DNA of 64,000 bases from Loktanella sp. SALINAS62 (GTDB lineage Bacteria > Pseudomonadota > Alphaproteobacteria > Rhodobacterales > Rhodobacteraceae): the NCBI RefSeq assembly GCF_018263905.1, contig NZ_JAAFZU010000055.1:491818-555817 (forward strand), written 5' to 3'. The notes beneath the pieces were generated by a model that made no database searches, had not been told where the DNA came from, and saw only the letters and a program-made list of their open reading frames with translations. This document shows positions 18,185 through 27,444 of this stretch, in pieces; the first letter of the stretch is position 1, and every line of letters begins with the position of its first letter. A program made the translations under genes and the position numbers.

Positions 18185-18961
18185 ATGCCAAACCTTGCCT
18201 TGATTACTGGCGCATCGTCCGGGATCGGAATGGAATTCGCTCGCTACCACGCAAGCCGTGGCGGCGATCTGATCATCACGGCCCGCAGCGGCGACAAGCT
18301 GGACGCCCTGAAGGCGGAACTTGAAACGGCGCATAGGGTAAGTGTGCAGACCATCGCACTTGATCTTGGCACCCCGGACGGCGCGGCCGATCTGGCGGAA
18401 CAGGTCAGTGGGCAGCCTATCGACATCCTGATCAACAACGCGGGTTTCGGCGGTCACGGTCAGCATATCGACCGCGACCTTGTGCGCGAACAGGCGATGA
18501 TCGACCTGAACGTGAAGGCATTGGTCACACTTAGCCATAACATCGGGCAGCAGATGGCCTTGCGCGGCAGTGGTCGCATCCTGAACGTCGGGTCAACGGC
18601 GGGAATGATGCCCGGTCCGCTACAGGCGGTTTATTTCGCGTCCAAGGCATTCGTACGCAGTTATTCGCTGGCACTTGCCCATGAACTCGCGCCAAAGGGC
18701 GTCACGGTCACCGTGCTGGCCCCCGGCTATGTGAAAACCGGCTTTGCCGATGTGGCCGATCTGCAGGGCACCAACCTTGTCAAAAGCGGGGCCGCCACGC
18801 CGGAACAGGTGGCACGCTTTGGCTATGACGCGATGATGAAGGGCAAGCTGCACGTCATCAACGACCGCAAGCTCGACATCGCGTTGAACTGGATTTTCCC
18901 GCTTTTACCGCTGCGTGCCGTGCTGGCTGGCGTTTACCGCATGCAAAAGAAACAGCGTTAG
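18185..18961 (+). CDS. Short-chain dehydrogenase/reductase (SDR)
   Basis: The 258-aa classical SDR has TGASSGIG (NAD(P) binding), LINNAGFGG, catalytic Ser in VGSTAG and YFASK (the YxxxK pair), then APGYVKTGF. The basic residues after the second strand (TARSGDK) favour NADP. The substrate is unknown; this DltE-like subtype is common and poorly characterised. The ATG at 18185 starts one residue pair before the first strand and is clearly the right start. Its TAG stop is interleaved with the stop of the convergent EEP gene in the tetranucleotide TTAG. Confidence 0.88.
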   Translation: MPNLALITGASSGIGMEFARYHASRGGDLIITARSGDKLDALKAELETAHRVSVQTIALDLGTPDGAADLAEQVSGQPIDILINNAGFGGHGQHIDRDLVREQAMIDLNVKALVTLSHNIGQQMALRGSGRILNVGSTAGMMPGPLQAVYFASKAFVRSYSLALAHELAPKGVTVTVLAPGYVKTGFADVADLQGTNLVKSGAATPEQVARFGYDAMMKGKLHVINDRKLDIALNWIFPLLPLRAVLAGVYRMQKKQR

Positions 18962-20055
18962 GCTTCGTCTTCCCACTCGCTACCGATGGCTTCGCGGTTG
19001 GACTTCTTTTCGCGCGCGATCATGTCTTCGACTTCTTCCATCTCCTCCTCCTCGATCTCTTCGGGGCGGGTTTCGGCCTCTTCGCGCGGCGTCAGCAGCA
19101 GTTTGAAATACATGGGAAAGTGGTCGGAATTGATGTCTTCCAGGCGCTTCATTTCAACCAGACGGAACTGCGCGTCATGAAACAGGTGATCCAGCGGCCA
19201 GCGCATCAACGGCATGCGTGCCGAAAAGGTATTGAAGAACCCGCGACCGACACGTGGATCTAGCAACCCCGACACGTTCTGGAACCGCTTGGTCGTGATC
19301 GACCAGGCCACGTCGTTCATGTCACCTGCCACAATGGCCGGCAGCGGGTCGTCACGCACCTCGATGCCCGCGGCACCCAATTCCGCATCCCGGCCTTCGG
19401 TATTTTGAAAGGGCACGGGCGGTTCTGGATGCAGCACATACAGCCGGAAAGACTGCCCCGACGGCAACGTGACCCGCGCGCGCAACGATGGAACATCATC
19501 CACCACAAGCGTGCGAAAGGCCGCCAGTTCCAGCGGATATTTGCTGTAAACCGCCATGCCATAGCCGTTGTCCTGCGGCTGCGTCATTACATGGGGGTAA
19601 GTGTCGGCCAGCGATGCAAGCCCTTCGACCCAGTCAGCGTCGGTTTCCAAAGCCATCAGGATATCCGGTTCGATTTTCCTGACCAACTGGATCAGGCGGT
19701 GATATTCGCGATTCGACTTTTTGACATTGGCCGCGATCAGACTGACGGTATGGCCGGCTTCAATCGCTTCGTTGACGCGCGGGCGCAGCGACTGCACGTG
19801 CCAGATCGGCAGGTATCGCCCGATGTAGAACCCCTGATTCAATCCGCAGAGGGCCAGCAGCCCCATCATCCACATCCATCCCGCAGGGTTCAGCCAGCCT
19901 GCGAAACCCAACAGCACAACCACAAGGACCAGCAATTGCTGACGGGGAAAATCGGCCGCGCGAATAAATCCGTGCGATACCCGGGACATCGGTACCACAG
20001 TCATGAAAACCACACAGGCCGTCAGCACCCAAAGCGTAATCGAGATCACAAGCAT
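18958..20055 (-). CDS. Membrane-anchored endonuclease/exonuclease/phosphatase (EEP) family protein
   Basis: 365 aa. The N-terminus holds three hydrophobic helices (about residues 1-22, 40-58 and 60-80). The EEP domain follows, with the metal-binding Glu in [18 protein letters not shown] and the terminal SDHFP. The domain should face the periplasm. The C-terminus is a highly acidic tail ([13 protein letters not shown], residues ~335-350). EEP proteins hydrolyse phosphodiesters or phosphomonoesters in nucleic acids, lipids or sphingomyelin; which applies here is unknown. Its stop codon shares the TTAG tetranucleotide with the SDR gene. Confidence 0.82.
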   Translation of the reverse strand: MLVISITLWVLTACVVFMTVVPMSRVSHGFIRAADFPRQQLLVLVVVLLGFAGWLNPAGWMWMMGLLALCGLNQGFYIGRYLPIWHVQSLRPRVNEAIEAGHTVSLIAANVKKSNREYHRLIQLVRKIEPDILMALETDADWVEGLASLADTYPHVMTQPQDNGYGMAVYSKYPLELAAFRTLVVDDVPSLRARVTLPSGQSFRLYVLHPEPPVPFQNTEGRDAELGAAGIEVRDDPLPAIVAGDMNDVAWSITTKRFQNVSGLLDPRVGRGFFNTFSARMPLMRWPLDHLFHDAQFRLVEMKRLEDINSDHFPMYFKLLLTPREEAETRPEEIEEEEMEEVEDMIAREKKSNREAIGSEWEDEA

Positions 20056-20182
20056 CCGTCATCCTTGCATGTCATTGCTGCATCACCCCGGCGCGGCGGA
20101 ATGTTGCGCCCTCATCTGTGCCAAAACGTCTCAGGATGCACCACCCCTTTCCGAAACCGGCCACCCGGCGTATAGGCGCCGT

Positions 20183-21580
20183 ATGACACAGAACCCGCCA
20201 GAGCTTCGCCCCGATCTTGCCCGCGCCCGTGTGACCGACGCCGCGCGCCCCGGCCAACCTGTCATCGGCATGGTGTCACTGGGCTGCCCCAAGGCGCTGG
20301 TGGACAGCGAACGCATCCTGACGCGCCTGCGCGCCGAAGGTTACGCGATTTCGTCCGACTATACGGGTGCGCAGGCGGTCATCGTCAACACCTGCGGGTT
20401 TTTGGACAGCGCCAAGGCTGAAAGCCTTGACGCCATCGGAGAGGCGTTGGTCGAAAACGGACGTGTTATCGTGACAGGCTGTCTGGGGGCGGAACCGGAT
20501 TACATCCGCGAACATCACCCCAACATTCTGGCCGTGACCGGCCCGCATCAATACGAACAGGTGCTGGACGCGGTGCATCTGGCCGTGCCGCCGTCGCCCG
20601 ACCCGTTTGTCGATCTTTTGCCCGCGCGCGGCGTATCACTGACGCCACGGCATTACAGCTATCTGAAAATTTCCGAGGGCTGCAATCACAAGTGCAAATT
20701 CTGCATTATCCCCGACATGCGCGGGAAACTGGCATCGCGCCCCGCCCATGCCGTGCTGCGCGAGGCGGAAAAACTGGTCGATGCCGGTGTGCGCGAACTG
20801 CTGGTGATCAGTCAGGACACCAGTGCCTATGGTCTTGACCGGCGCTATGATCTGAATCCGTGGAAAAATGGCGAAGTGCGCAGTCATATCACGGATCTGG
20901 CCCTCGAACTGGGCACGCTTGGCGCGTGGGTCCGGCTGCACTACGTCTATCCCTATCCGCATGTGCGCGACCTGATCCCGCTGATGGCGGACCCCGCGTC
21001 TGGCGTGCTGCCTTATCTGGATATTCCGTTTCAGCACAGCCACCCCGACGTGCTGCGCCGTATGGCGCGCCCCGCCGCCGGATCGAAAACGCTGGATGAA
21101 ATCGCGGCATGGCGCGCGATCTGCCCCGACATCACCCTGCGTTCAACCTTTATCGTGGGATATCCGGGCGAGACAGAGGCGGAATTCCAGCACCTGCTGG
21201 ACTGGCTGGACGTCGCACAGCTGGATCGCGTTGGCTGCTTTCAATACGAAAACGTCGCCGGCGCCCGGTCCAACGCCCTGCCCGACCATATCGCACCAGA
21301 GGTCAAACAGGACCGCTGGGATCGCTTTATGTCAAAAGCACAGGCCATTTCCGCCGCCAAACTGGAAGCAAAAGTTGGAAAAGTGCTAGAGGTCTTGATC
21401 GACGACATCGACGAAGACGGTATCGCCACATGCCGCACATGGGCCGACGCGCCGGAAATTGACGGGAATCTGTTCATCGACGAAAACACCGACGGACTGG
21501 CCGTCGGTGACATCGTCAAGGTGACGGTCGAGGAAGCCAGCGAATACGATCTGTGGGGCTCGCCCGCGCGCGTTCAATAG
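20183..21580 (+). CDS. rimO: Ribosomal protein S12 methylthiotransferase RimO
   Basis: The 465-aa radical-SAM methylthiotransferase has the N-terminal cluster cysteines in [19 protein letters not shown] and TGCLGAE, then the SAM-cluster motif [15 protein letters not shown], then a C-terminal TRAM domain ending EYDLWGSPA. It places a methylthio group on the conserved Asp of ribosomal protein S12. The PKALVDSE context distinguishes RimO from MiaB. The ATG at 20183 is chosen; an extended frame upstream runs through the divergent promoter region. The last seven bases overlap the convergent TPR gene. Confidence 0.96.
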   Translation: MTQNPPELRPDLARARVTDAARPGQPVIGMVSLGCPKALVDSERILTRLRAEGYAISSDYTGAQAVIVNTCGFLDSAKAESLDAIGEALVENGRVIVTGCLGAEPDYIREHHPNILAVTGPHQYEQVLDAVHLAVPPSPDPFVDLLPARGVSLTPRHYSYLKISEGCNHKCKFCIIPDMRGKLASRPAHAVLREAEKLVDAGVRELLVISQDTSAYGLDRRYDLNPWKNGEVRSHITDLALELGTLGAWVRLHYVYPYPHVRDLIPLMADPASGVLPYLDIPFQHSHPDVLRRMARPAAGSKTLDEIAAWRAICPDITLRSTFIVGYPGETEAEFQHLLDWLDVAQLDRVGCFQYENVAGARSNALPDHIAPEVKQDRWDRFMSKAQAISAAKLEAKVGKVLEVLIDDIDEDGIATCRTWADAPEIDGNLFIDENTDGLAVGDIVKVTVEEASEYDLWGSPARVQ

Positions 21581-22104
21581 TTGTAGCTACGGCCACTATT
21601 GATGGCCTGACGCAACGACGACTCAGCCCACGTACCGCTGCCGCCCCGCTGTTGAATTTCAGACAGCTGCACCGAAGCCAGCTCTATTTCGCCAAGTTCG
21701 ACATGGGCCTGCCCCATGTATGACCGCGCAAGCAAATTGGCTGGGTTGATCGCCAGCGCATCGGCATAGAAAGCCATGCCAGCGTCCATGTCCCCCATCT
21801 TGCGGGTGACGAAACCTTTGTAGGTCAGGACAAGATCATCCTGCTGGTCCGGCATCATCCGAAGGATCGCCGCGGCGTCGGTATAGCGCCCGAAATAAGC
21901 CAGCTCTCGCACGGCATCCATCATGGCGCTATCGTCGTTGGTGCTGTCTTCGGGTGCCATGCAGGTTTGCGTCGCAAGATCAAAAATCTGACCTTGCGGG
22001 CAATCTTCGGTCGTTTGCGTGGGCTTTGGCGGTGTGGGCGCCGGACCTGCGGCAAAGACTGACACAGGCATCATCGCAGCACCGACGATCAAGGCAATGC
22101 GCAT
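21574..22104 (-). CDS. Exported TPR-like protein, unknown function
   Basis: 176 aa. A cleavable signal sequence ([20 protein letters not shown]) is followed by a short cysteine-bounded segment [15 protein letters not shown], then about two tetratricopeptide-like helical repeats, of which [19 protein letters not shown] is the clearest. It is therefore a periplasmic scaffold or binding protein. A good ribosome-binding site GGAGAG precedes the ATG. It ends within the rimO 3' end (7-bp overlap) and is not obviously part of an operon with msrB, which lies downstream of no shared transcript. Confidence 0.75.
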   Translation of the reverse strand: MRIALIVGAAMMPVSVFAAGPAPTPPKPTQTTEDCPQGQIFDLATQTCMAPEDSTNDDSAMMDAVRELAYFGRYTDAAAILRMMPDQQDDLVLTYKGFVTRKMGDMDAGMAFYADALAINPANLLARSYMGQAHVELGEIELASVQLSEIQQRGGSGTWAESSLRQAINSGRSYNY

Positions 22105-22187
22105 AGCAACTCTCCGATTTGCAATCGCTAACGCAGATCGCGGTCAGCGCCTTTACCTTGACACACAAATAATCTGACGGTGTTGCG

Positions 22188-22682
22188 TTACGTTGTCTCA
22201 GGCACGAAATCCAACGCCACACCGTTCAGGCAGTGACGCTTGCCGGTGGGTTCCGGTCCGTCGTCAAAGATATGGCCCAGATGGCCGCCGCATGTGGCGC
22301 AATGCACCTCGGTCCGGGGCAGGACCATTTTGTAGTCGGTTTTGGTGGCCACCGCATTATCAAGGCTGTCCCAAAAGCTGGGCCAACCGGTGCCGGACAT
22401 GAATTTCGTATCCGACGGATAAACCGGCGTTTCACAGCCCGCGCAAATGAAAGTACCCGCGCGCTGTTCGTCGTTCAACGGGCTGGAAAAGGCAGGTTCG
22501 GTCGCTTCCTCTCGCAAAACGGCGTATTCCGCGTCGGTCAGGCGGGCGCGCCATTCTTCGGGTGTCAGTGAAACGGGAAAGTCCTGCGCTTGCGCGTCGG
22601 TGCCACGTGTGGCCAGAACCGCAGCACCACCCACCACGATCAGCGCCGTGCCGCCCAGTAAAAATGTGCGTCGTTGAGTCAT
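22188..22682 (-). CDS. msrB: Exported peptide-methionine (R)-S-oxide reductase
   Basis: 164 aa. The MsrB core is complete: ICAGCETPVY and HCATCGGHLGHIF supply the four zinc cysteines, GTGWPSFW is the substrate loop, and RHCLNGVALDF holds the catalytic cysteine. The N-terminus MTQRRTFLLGGTALIVVGG is a twin-arginine-like signal followed by an alanine-rich cleavage region, so the enzyme probably repairs oxidised methionine in the periplasm rather than the cytosol. The ATG at 22682 is favoured by its AGAGG site; another in-frame ATG six codons upstream is possible. Confidence 0.92.
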   Translation of the reverse strand: MTQRRTFLLGGTALIVVGGAAVLATRGTDAQAQDFPVSLTPEEWRARLTDAEYAVLREEATEPAFSSPLNDEQRAGTFICAGCETPVYPSDTKFMSGTGWPSFWDSLDNAVATKTDYKMVLPRTEVHCATCGGHLGHIFDDGPEPTGKRHCLNGVALDFVPETT

Positions 22683-22771
22683 GCAAGCCTCTTGCTTCAT
22701 TACGTTACAAGATCAACGCAAGGGCACTGATGCAGTTCCGCAGGCTTCAACACATCCGTGCGAGGATACCG

Positions 22772-23119
22772 TCAGCGACGGTCCAGATAAATGCGGACCG
22801 CGTCCTGCACCCGACGAAAGCGGTCACCACCCAGTTTCGTGCCACCGAACCAGCGCGTGACGACGACGATGTGGTTTTCCAACCCTTCGCGTTCCAGCAT
22901 CCGCAGGATCACCAGACCGGCGCCCGACTCTCCATCGTCGTTTTTCAGTGGGCCGTCCGGCAACAGCACAGCCCAGGTATTATGTGTGGCCTTGGCAAAT
23001 TTCTTGTTGCGACGCAGGGTTTTGACGAATGCCTTTGCGGCGTCGGCGGTATCAACGGTCCCGCCGGACACGGCATAGCTGGACCCACGATCCGTTAGGG
23101 CTTTTTCAATGATGCGCAT
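22772..23119 (-). CDS. IMPACT/YigZ (UPF0029) N-domain protein, short form
   Basis: 115 aa, carrying the UPF0029 core: DDGESGAG, then VVVTRWFGGTKLGGDRFRR, equivalent to the DDGEPSGTAG and VTRYFGGxxLGxGGL signatures of YigZ/IMPACT. The usual ~90-residue C-terminal ferredoxin-like domain is absent. Relatives in eukaryotes regulate Gcn2, and the bacterial function is uncertain. The ATG at 23119 gives a sensible N-terminus; upstream in-frame extension would cover the divergent promoter region with hemolysin III. Confidence 0.82.
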   Translation of the reverse strand: MRIIEKALTDRGSSYAVSGGTVDTADAAKAFVKTLRRNKKFAKATHNTWAVLLPDGPLKNDDGESGAGLVILRMLEREGLENHIVVVTRWFGGTKLGGDRFRRVQDAVRIYLDRR

Positions 23120-23180
23120 GGCAGCCTGCCTATATGGCGCAGCACAGATCGCCAACAGGGCAAGTGTGCCAGAAATCGAG

Positions 23181-23210
23181 GTGTCGTGACACAGCGTCAT
23201 CTACACGACA
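23181..23210. promoter_or_regulatory. Dyad symmetry in the divergent promoter region
   Basis: TGTCGTG (23182-23188) and CACGACA (23204-23210) form a perfect 7-bp inverted repeat with a 15-base spacer. The left arm also sits in the smaller palindrome GTGTCGTGACAC. Located between two divergent genes, this is a possible regulator-binding site; it could also be chance. Confidence 0.25.
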
Positions 23211-23236
23211 TCGTTCAGAATGGTTATCATATCGGA

Positions 23237-23884
23237 ATGACACAGACCTACCCGACGCAAGACAAATCGGCCCGGCTGGCCGATGCCACCGTTCATGCCC
23301 TTGGCGTGACCTTTGCTCTGATCGGCGGCACGCTGCTTGTCGGCTGGGCCGCGATGCACGCCAGCGGCGCGCATGTGGCGGCATTGGCGATCTATGGCTT
23401 TGGACTGGTCGCCACGTTTCTGGCATCCGGCGTCTATCACATGACGCCTTGGCATCACGTGCGGCCTACCTTGCGGCGGATCGACCATGCGGCAATTTTT
23501 GTGATGATTGCAGGCACAATCACCCCGCTGGCGGTCATGGTGGACACGACATTCGCCTACGTCCTGTTAGCTGCGGTCTGGGCGATTGCCGCAGTCGGCG
23601 TGACGCGCAAACTTTTTTTCTGGGCGACGCCCGGACGACTGGGGCCATTGATCTATCTGGCGATGGGCTGGCTGGGAATCTTGCTGGTGCGCGACCTGAT
23701 GGGGCTGGTGCCCGACGTGGCACTGGGCCTGATGGTTGCAGGCGGCGCGCTGTATTCGATCGGCGTGTTGTTTTACGCTGTTGTCGCGCTGCGGTTTGGC
23801 ACCGCCATCTGGCACGGATTTGTCGTGGCGGCCTCTGCCTGCTTTTTCGCGGCCATTGCGATCAGCGCCGCCGCACTGACCTAA
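23237..23884 (+). CDS. Hemolysin III family (YqfA-like) membrane protein
   Basis: The 215-aa protein has seven predicted transmembrane helices and the conserved residues of the progestin/adipoQ receptor-like bacterial hemolysin III family: SGVYHMTPWH, RIDHAAIFVMIAGT, and a C-terminal GTAIWHGFVVAAS with the histidine of the metal site. Despite the name, a haemolytic function is not general, and bacterial members are linked to membrane lipid homeostasis or hydrolase activity. The ATG at 23237 follows TATCGGA. Its TAA stop lies in the CTAA shared with the convergent M48 gene. Confidence 0.85.
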   Translation: MTQTYPTQDKSARLADATVHALGVTFALIGGTLLVGWAAMHASGAHVAALAIYGFGLVATFLASGVYHMTPWHHVRPTLRRIDHAAIFVMIAGTITPLAVMVDTTFAYVLLAAVWAIAAVGVTRKLFFWATPGRLGPLIYLAMGWLGILLVRDLMGLVPDVALGLMVAGGALYSIGVLFYAVVALRFGTAIWHGFVVAASACFFAAIAISAAALT

Positions 23885-24639
23885 TACCCCAGTGACCGGG
23901 CCGTCGCCTGAACCACCCGGACGCGGTCCGCGTTGGCGGGGTGACTGCCCAGAAACGTATTGCCCGGATCGGGAATGCGGAAAAAGAATTCAGCCCCCCG
24001 CAACGGATTGAACCCCGCGCGCGCCGCGATCTGTGTGCCCAGCACGTCTGCTTCAAGTTCGAACTGTTGCGAATAGGTGCGCGCCCCGACCGCCGCGCCA
24101 AATGCTGCCGCGTCGCGTCGTGCGCGCGGATCGTCAGACAGGCCGACCAACTGCCCCATCACTGCAGCCCCGATGGATGCGGCTTGCCGCTGTTGCGCGA
24201 TATGGCCCAGTATGTGGTGGGCTGCCTCATGGCTTAGGATGAACGCCAGTTCGTCGGCATTGCGCGCCTCTGCCACCAGCGATGCGGTGAACGCGATCAG
24301 GGGCTGGTCGCCTTTTACCAATGTCTGAAAGGCATTGGGCTGCGCCAGCGGGTTGGCATCGACCGCAAATTCGAAATTGCAATTCGGTTCGATACCGGCT
24401 TCGCGGCACGCCGCTTCGGCCACGGGTTCGATCCGGTCAACCACGCTGACCAGTGTGCGTACGGCGGTTTGCGCATCCATCCGGTCGACGAAACGCGATT
24501 CCGCAGCAGCCTGCGGCGTCAACACCACAGGGGCCGGGATCGCCACAGGTGCCGTGGGCACCGGGGCCGACGCTGCGCAGGCCGTCAGGGTCAATGCACC
24601 GATCACAGTCAGAATATGTCGCTTCACCACCCGCTCCAT
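23881..24639 (-). CDS. M48 family metallopeptidase, lipoprotein
   Basis: 252 aa. The signal peptide ends with lipobox LTAC (Cys 21), so the protein is a periplasm-facing lipoprotein. The zinc site is intact: HEAAHHILGH (His137, Glu138, His141) plus the downstream FELEADVLG Glu. SHPANADR near the end is typical of the Oma1/BepA-like subgroup. Such enzymes degrade misfolded envelope or outer-membrane proteins. The ATG at 24639 is chosen; the longer frame would place 12 polar residues before the signal. Its TAG stop is interleaved with the hemolysin III stop. Confidence 0.88.
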   Translation of the reverse strand: MERVVKRHILTVIGALTLTACAASAPVPTAPVAIPAPVVLTPQAAAESRFVDRMDAQTAVRTLVSVVDRIEPVAEAACREAGIEPNCNFEFAVDANPLAQPNAFQTLVKGDQPLIAFTASLVAEARNADELAFILSHEAAHHILGHIAQQRQAASIGAAVMGQLVGLSDDPRARRDAAAFGAAVGARTYSQQFELEADVLGTQIAARAGFNPLRGAEFFFRIPDPGNTFLGSHPANADRVRVVQATARSLGY

Positions 24640-24751
24640 GTCCGGTTCGGACACAGGGTAGCAACGCCGGGACAAGGGGACCAGAGCGTGTCAATGACAG
24701 TTGCGTCAAACCGCTCTTGGCCCGCGCTGATGGCCGCGCTAGGGTTGGCAC

Positions 24752-24997
24752 ATGTTTACCATCGAACACGATTTTGACGCGACGACCGTAACGCTTGTGG
24801 ACGACGCAGGACCGCCGTTCCAAGAGGACGTGATCATCAACACATTCGAAGACTGCGTCACCGTCAGCCAGTTTGACACGCGCCTGAACGAAGACCGCAC
24901 CATTACCCTGTCGCTGGCGCAGGTGCGTGATCTGTTCGCGGCGCTCGACCTGCCAGAAGGCGCCTACAGCCTGCGGCCAGCCAAGGATACATCATGA
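24752..24997 (+). CDS. Conserved-looking 81-aa protein coupled to the deacetylase
   Basis: An acidic 81-aa protein with alternating strands: MFTIEHDFDATTVTLVDDAG, IINTFEDCVTVSQFD, then a helix LAQVRDLFAALDLPEGAY. It has no membrane segment or signal. Its stop overlaps the next ATG by ATGA, which argues strongly that it is a real gene translated together with the class II deacetylase. I do not recognise the family. The fold suggestion (small alpha/beta) is only from pattern. Confidence 0.7.
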   Translation: MFTIEHDFDATTVTLVDDAGPPFQEDVIINTFEDCVTVSQFDTRLNEDRTITLSLAQVRDLFAALDLPEGAYSLRPAKDTS

Positions 24998-26097
24998 CGA
25001 CCGGGTTTTTCTGGGACGAACGCTGTTTCTGGCACGGCGGCGGCAATTACGCGGGCATCCTGCCCGTCGGCGGGCTGGTGCAGCCGATGGTGAGCGGTGG
25101 TCTGCCCGAAAGCCCCGAAACAAAGCGGCGGCTAAAGAATTTGATCGCCGTCACGGGGCTGGACCGCGATCTGGACATGCAAGGTGCCGCACCCGCCACC
25201 CAAGAAGAGCTGTTGCGCGTCCATCCCGCGTCATATCTGGCAGAATTCAAGGCACTGTCCGACGCGCAGGGCGGCGAACTGGGTCGCCGCACGCCATTTG
25301 GCCCCGGCGGATTTGAAATCGCGGCCCTGTCTGCGGGATTGGCAGTCGGCGCGCTGCGCGCTGTGCTGTCAGGGACGCATACCAATGCCTATGCCTTGTC
25401 CCGCCCGCCCGGCCACCACTGCCTGCCGGATTTTCCCAACGGATTCTGCCTGCTGGCCAATATCGCCATTGCCGTGCGCGCGGCACAGGCCGACGGAACG
25501 GCCGCACGCGTCGCGGTGCTGGATTGGGACGTGCACCACGGCAACGGGACAGAGGCGATTTTCTACGACGATCCCGACGTGCTGACCGTGTCCCTGCATC
25601 AGGACCGCAACTACCCGCTGGATACCGGCGCATTTGCCGACCGCGGGCGCGGTGCGGGGCTGGGATTCAACCTGAACATTCCCCTGCCGCCGGGTACAGG
25701 GCATGACGGGTATCTGGCCGCGATGGACAGGCTGGCCCTGCCCGCGATCCGCGATTTTGCGCCCGACGTGATCATCGTCGCCTGCGGCTATGACGCAGCC
25801 GGCAACGACCCGCTGGGGCGCATGCTGGCCACGGCGCAGACGTTTGGCGATATGACAACGCGGATCCGCGCATTGGCGCAGGACGTCTGCGATGGCCGCC
25901 TGCTCTTGGTGCACGAAGGCGGTTATTCCGAAACATATGTCCCGTTCTGCGGCCATGCGGTGCTGCAAGCCTTGTCGGGCAGCAGCATCACCGCACCTGA
26001 CCCGATGGCGGATACATTTGCGGCCCGGCAACCCGATGCCGCATTCGCCGCCTATCTGGACGGGGTGCTGTCAGGTATGGAACAGGCGTTGCGCTAA
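24994..26097 (+). CDS. Class II histone deacetylase-like amidohydrolase
   Basis: The 367-aa protein matches the arginase/deacetylase fold of bacterial class II HDAC-like amidohydrolases: RPPGHHCLPDFPNGFCLL (catalytic His pair), DWDVHHGNGTEAIF (zinc Asp and His) and VACGYDAAGNDPLGRM (second zinc Asp). These cytoplasmic zinc enzymes hydrolyse acetyl groups from polyamines, lysine or small amides; the bacterial substrate is often unknown. The N-terminus FFWDERCFWHGGGNY is characteristic of this subgroup rather than AcuC or acetylpolyamine amidohydrolase. It is translationally coupled to the 81-aa protein upstream. Confidence 0.9.
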   Translation: MTTGFFWDERCFWHGGGNYAGILPVGGLVQPMVSGGLPESPETKRRLKNLIAVTGLDRDLDMQGAAPATQEELLRVHPASYLAEFKALSDAQGGELGRRTPFGPGGFEIAALSAGLAVGALRAVLSGTHTNAYALSRPPGHHCLPDFPNGFCLLANIAIAVRAAQADGTAARVAVLDWDVHHGNGTEAIFYDDPDVLTVSLHQDRNYPLDTGAFADRGRGAGLGFNLNIPLPPGTGHDGYLAAMDRLALPAIRDFAPDVIIVACGYDAAGNDPLGRMLATAQTFGDMTTRIRALAQDVCDGRLLLVHEGGYSETYVPFCGHAVLQALSGSSITAPDPMADTFAARQPDAAFAAYLDGVLSGMEQALR

Positions 26098-26155
26098 TGG
26101 TTGTTCGCCTCCTTGCGGCAGCTTATCTGGGCAGCAATCGAAAGGACACGCCACT

Positions 26156-26734
26156 ATGCCAGATCGCAACGATGCCGCCCTGCAGTTCCTGCTGACACGG
26201 CGGTCACGTCCCAGTCTGACTTTGACCGCCCCTGTGCCGGACAGGGATCAGCTGACTGAAATCCTGACCGCAGCGGCGCGCACACCTGACCATGGCAAAC
26301 TGGAACCGTGGCGGTTCATCGTGCTGGAACGGCCTGCGCTGCAACGGTTGGCGCAGACGATCCCCGACATCGGCACGCGGCTTTCCATACCGGACGACAA
26401 GATCGCAAAGCAGCAAAGCCAGTTCAGCGCGGCCCATATGGCGGTTGTGGTGGTCGAATCCACAGTGGATTCCGAAAAGGTGCCGCAGATCGAACAGACC
26501 TATGCCGTCGGCGGTGTCTGCCTTGCGTTGGTGAACGCCGCGCTGGCTGCAGGCTGGGGCGCGCAATGGCTGTCCGGCTGGGCCAGCCACGCGCCCCTAT
26601 TCTCGCAGCAGCATTTGGGTCTGGCCGCACACGAACGCATTGCGGGCATCATCCATATCGGCACCGATACCAGCACGCCGCCCGACCGACCGCGCCCCGA
26701 TCTTGACCGGATCACACGCTGGGTTTCCGCATGA
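26156..26734 (+). CDS. Nitroreductase family protein (YdjA-like)
   Basis: The 192-aa FMN-binding nitroreductase-like protein contains LTRRSRPSL (the FMN phosphate-binding arginines near the start), AARTPDHGKLEPWRFIV (typical YdjA/TdcX-type motif) and AAGWGAQWLSGW. Members reduce nitro or quinone compounds or assist dehalogenation using NAD(P)H; the physiological substrate is unclear. It starts at the ATG at 26156 behind AAAGGACACGCC. It overlaps the next gene by ATGA and lies 58 bases after the deacetylase, so one transcript from 24752 to 27444 is likely. Confidence 0.87.
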   Translation: MPDRNDAALQFLLTRRSRPSLTLTAPVPDRDQLTEILTAAARTPDHGKLEPWRFIVLERPALQRLAQTIPDIGTRLSIPDDKIAKQQSQFSAAHMAVVVVESTVDSEKVPQIEQTYAVGGVCLALVNAALAAGWGAQWLSGWASHAPLFSQQHLGLAAHERIAGIIHIGTDTSTPPDRPRPDLDRITRWVSA

Positions 26735-27444
26735 TCCTGACGGCCTTTGCCCGCGCGATGTCACAACTGCCCGATCCCCGGTTCCGACGGGTGCTGTGGC
26801 TGGGCGTCGGGCTGTCGCTGGCCCTGTTGGGAATGATTTATGCGGTGATCCTGCTGTTGATCCAGTGGTTCGTATCCGGCCCCATATCGCTGCCTTGGAT
26901 CGGGCCTGTCACGTGGCTGGACAACCTGCTGGGCTGGGGGTCGCTGATCGGCATGCTGATTGCGTCTGTATTCCTGATGATTCCGGTCGCATCCGCCATC
27001 ACATCGCTGTTTCTGGACACCGTCGCACAGGCAGTAGAGGACAAACATTATCCATCCCTGCCCCAAGTCACACCCGTATCGGTCTGGGACGGCATCCGCG
27101 ACAGCGTGGGGTTTTTTGGCGTGTTGGTGGGGGCCAATATCGTCGCACTTGTCGCTTACGTGTTGTTGCCCATTGCCGCGCCGTTCATCTTTTACGGGCT
27201 GAACGGTTACTTGCTGGGACGCGAGTATTTTCAGGTCGCCGCGATGCGCCGTCTGGGTCGCGACGGCGCGCGCGTCTTACGCAAAAAGCACATGCCGACC
27301 ATATGGGCGGCTGGCGTTCTGATGGCGCTGCCGCTTTCGATCCCTTTGGTGAACCTGTTCATCCCTATCTTGGGGGCTGCGACGTTCACGCACCTTTACC
27401 ACCGGATTACTCGGGACGCAGGCTCGGCGCACCCATCCGGTTGA
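26731..27444 (+). CDS. EI24 / CysZ-like membrane protein
   Basis: The 237-aa protein has about five hydrophobic segments. It carries the EI24-domain features SLFLDTVAQAVEDKHYP (amphipathic region after helix 2) and APFIFYGLNGYLLGREYF and VNLFIPILGAATFTHLYH. CysZ, the best-known relative, imports sulfate; many alphaproteobacterial members have no assigned substrate. Start ATG overlaps the nitroreductase stop. The last 38 bases overlap the 3' end of the convergent DUF1467 gene, an unusually long antisense overlap. Confidence 0.85.
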   Translation: MILTAFARAMSQLPDPRFRRVLWLGVGLSLALLGMIYAVILLLIQWFVSGPISLPWIGPVTWLDNLLGWGSLIGMLIASVFLMIPVASAITSLFLDTVAQAVEDKHYPSLPQVTPVSVWDGIRDSVGFFGVLVGANIVALVAYVLLPIAAPFIFYGLNGYLLGREYFQVAAMRRLGRDGARVLRKKHMPTIWAAGVLMALPLSIPLVNLFIPILGAATFTHLYHRITRDAGSAHPSG

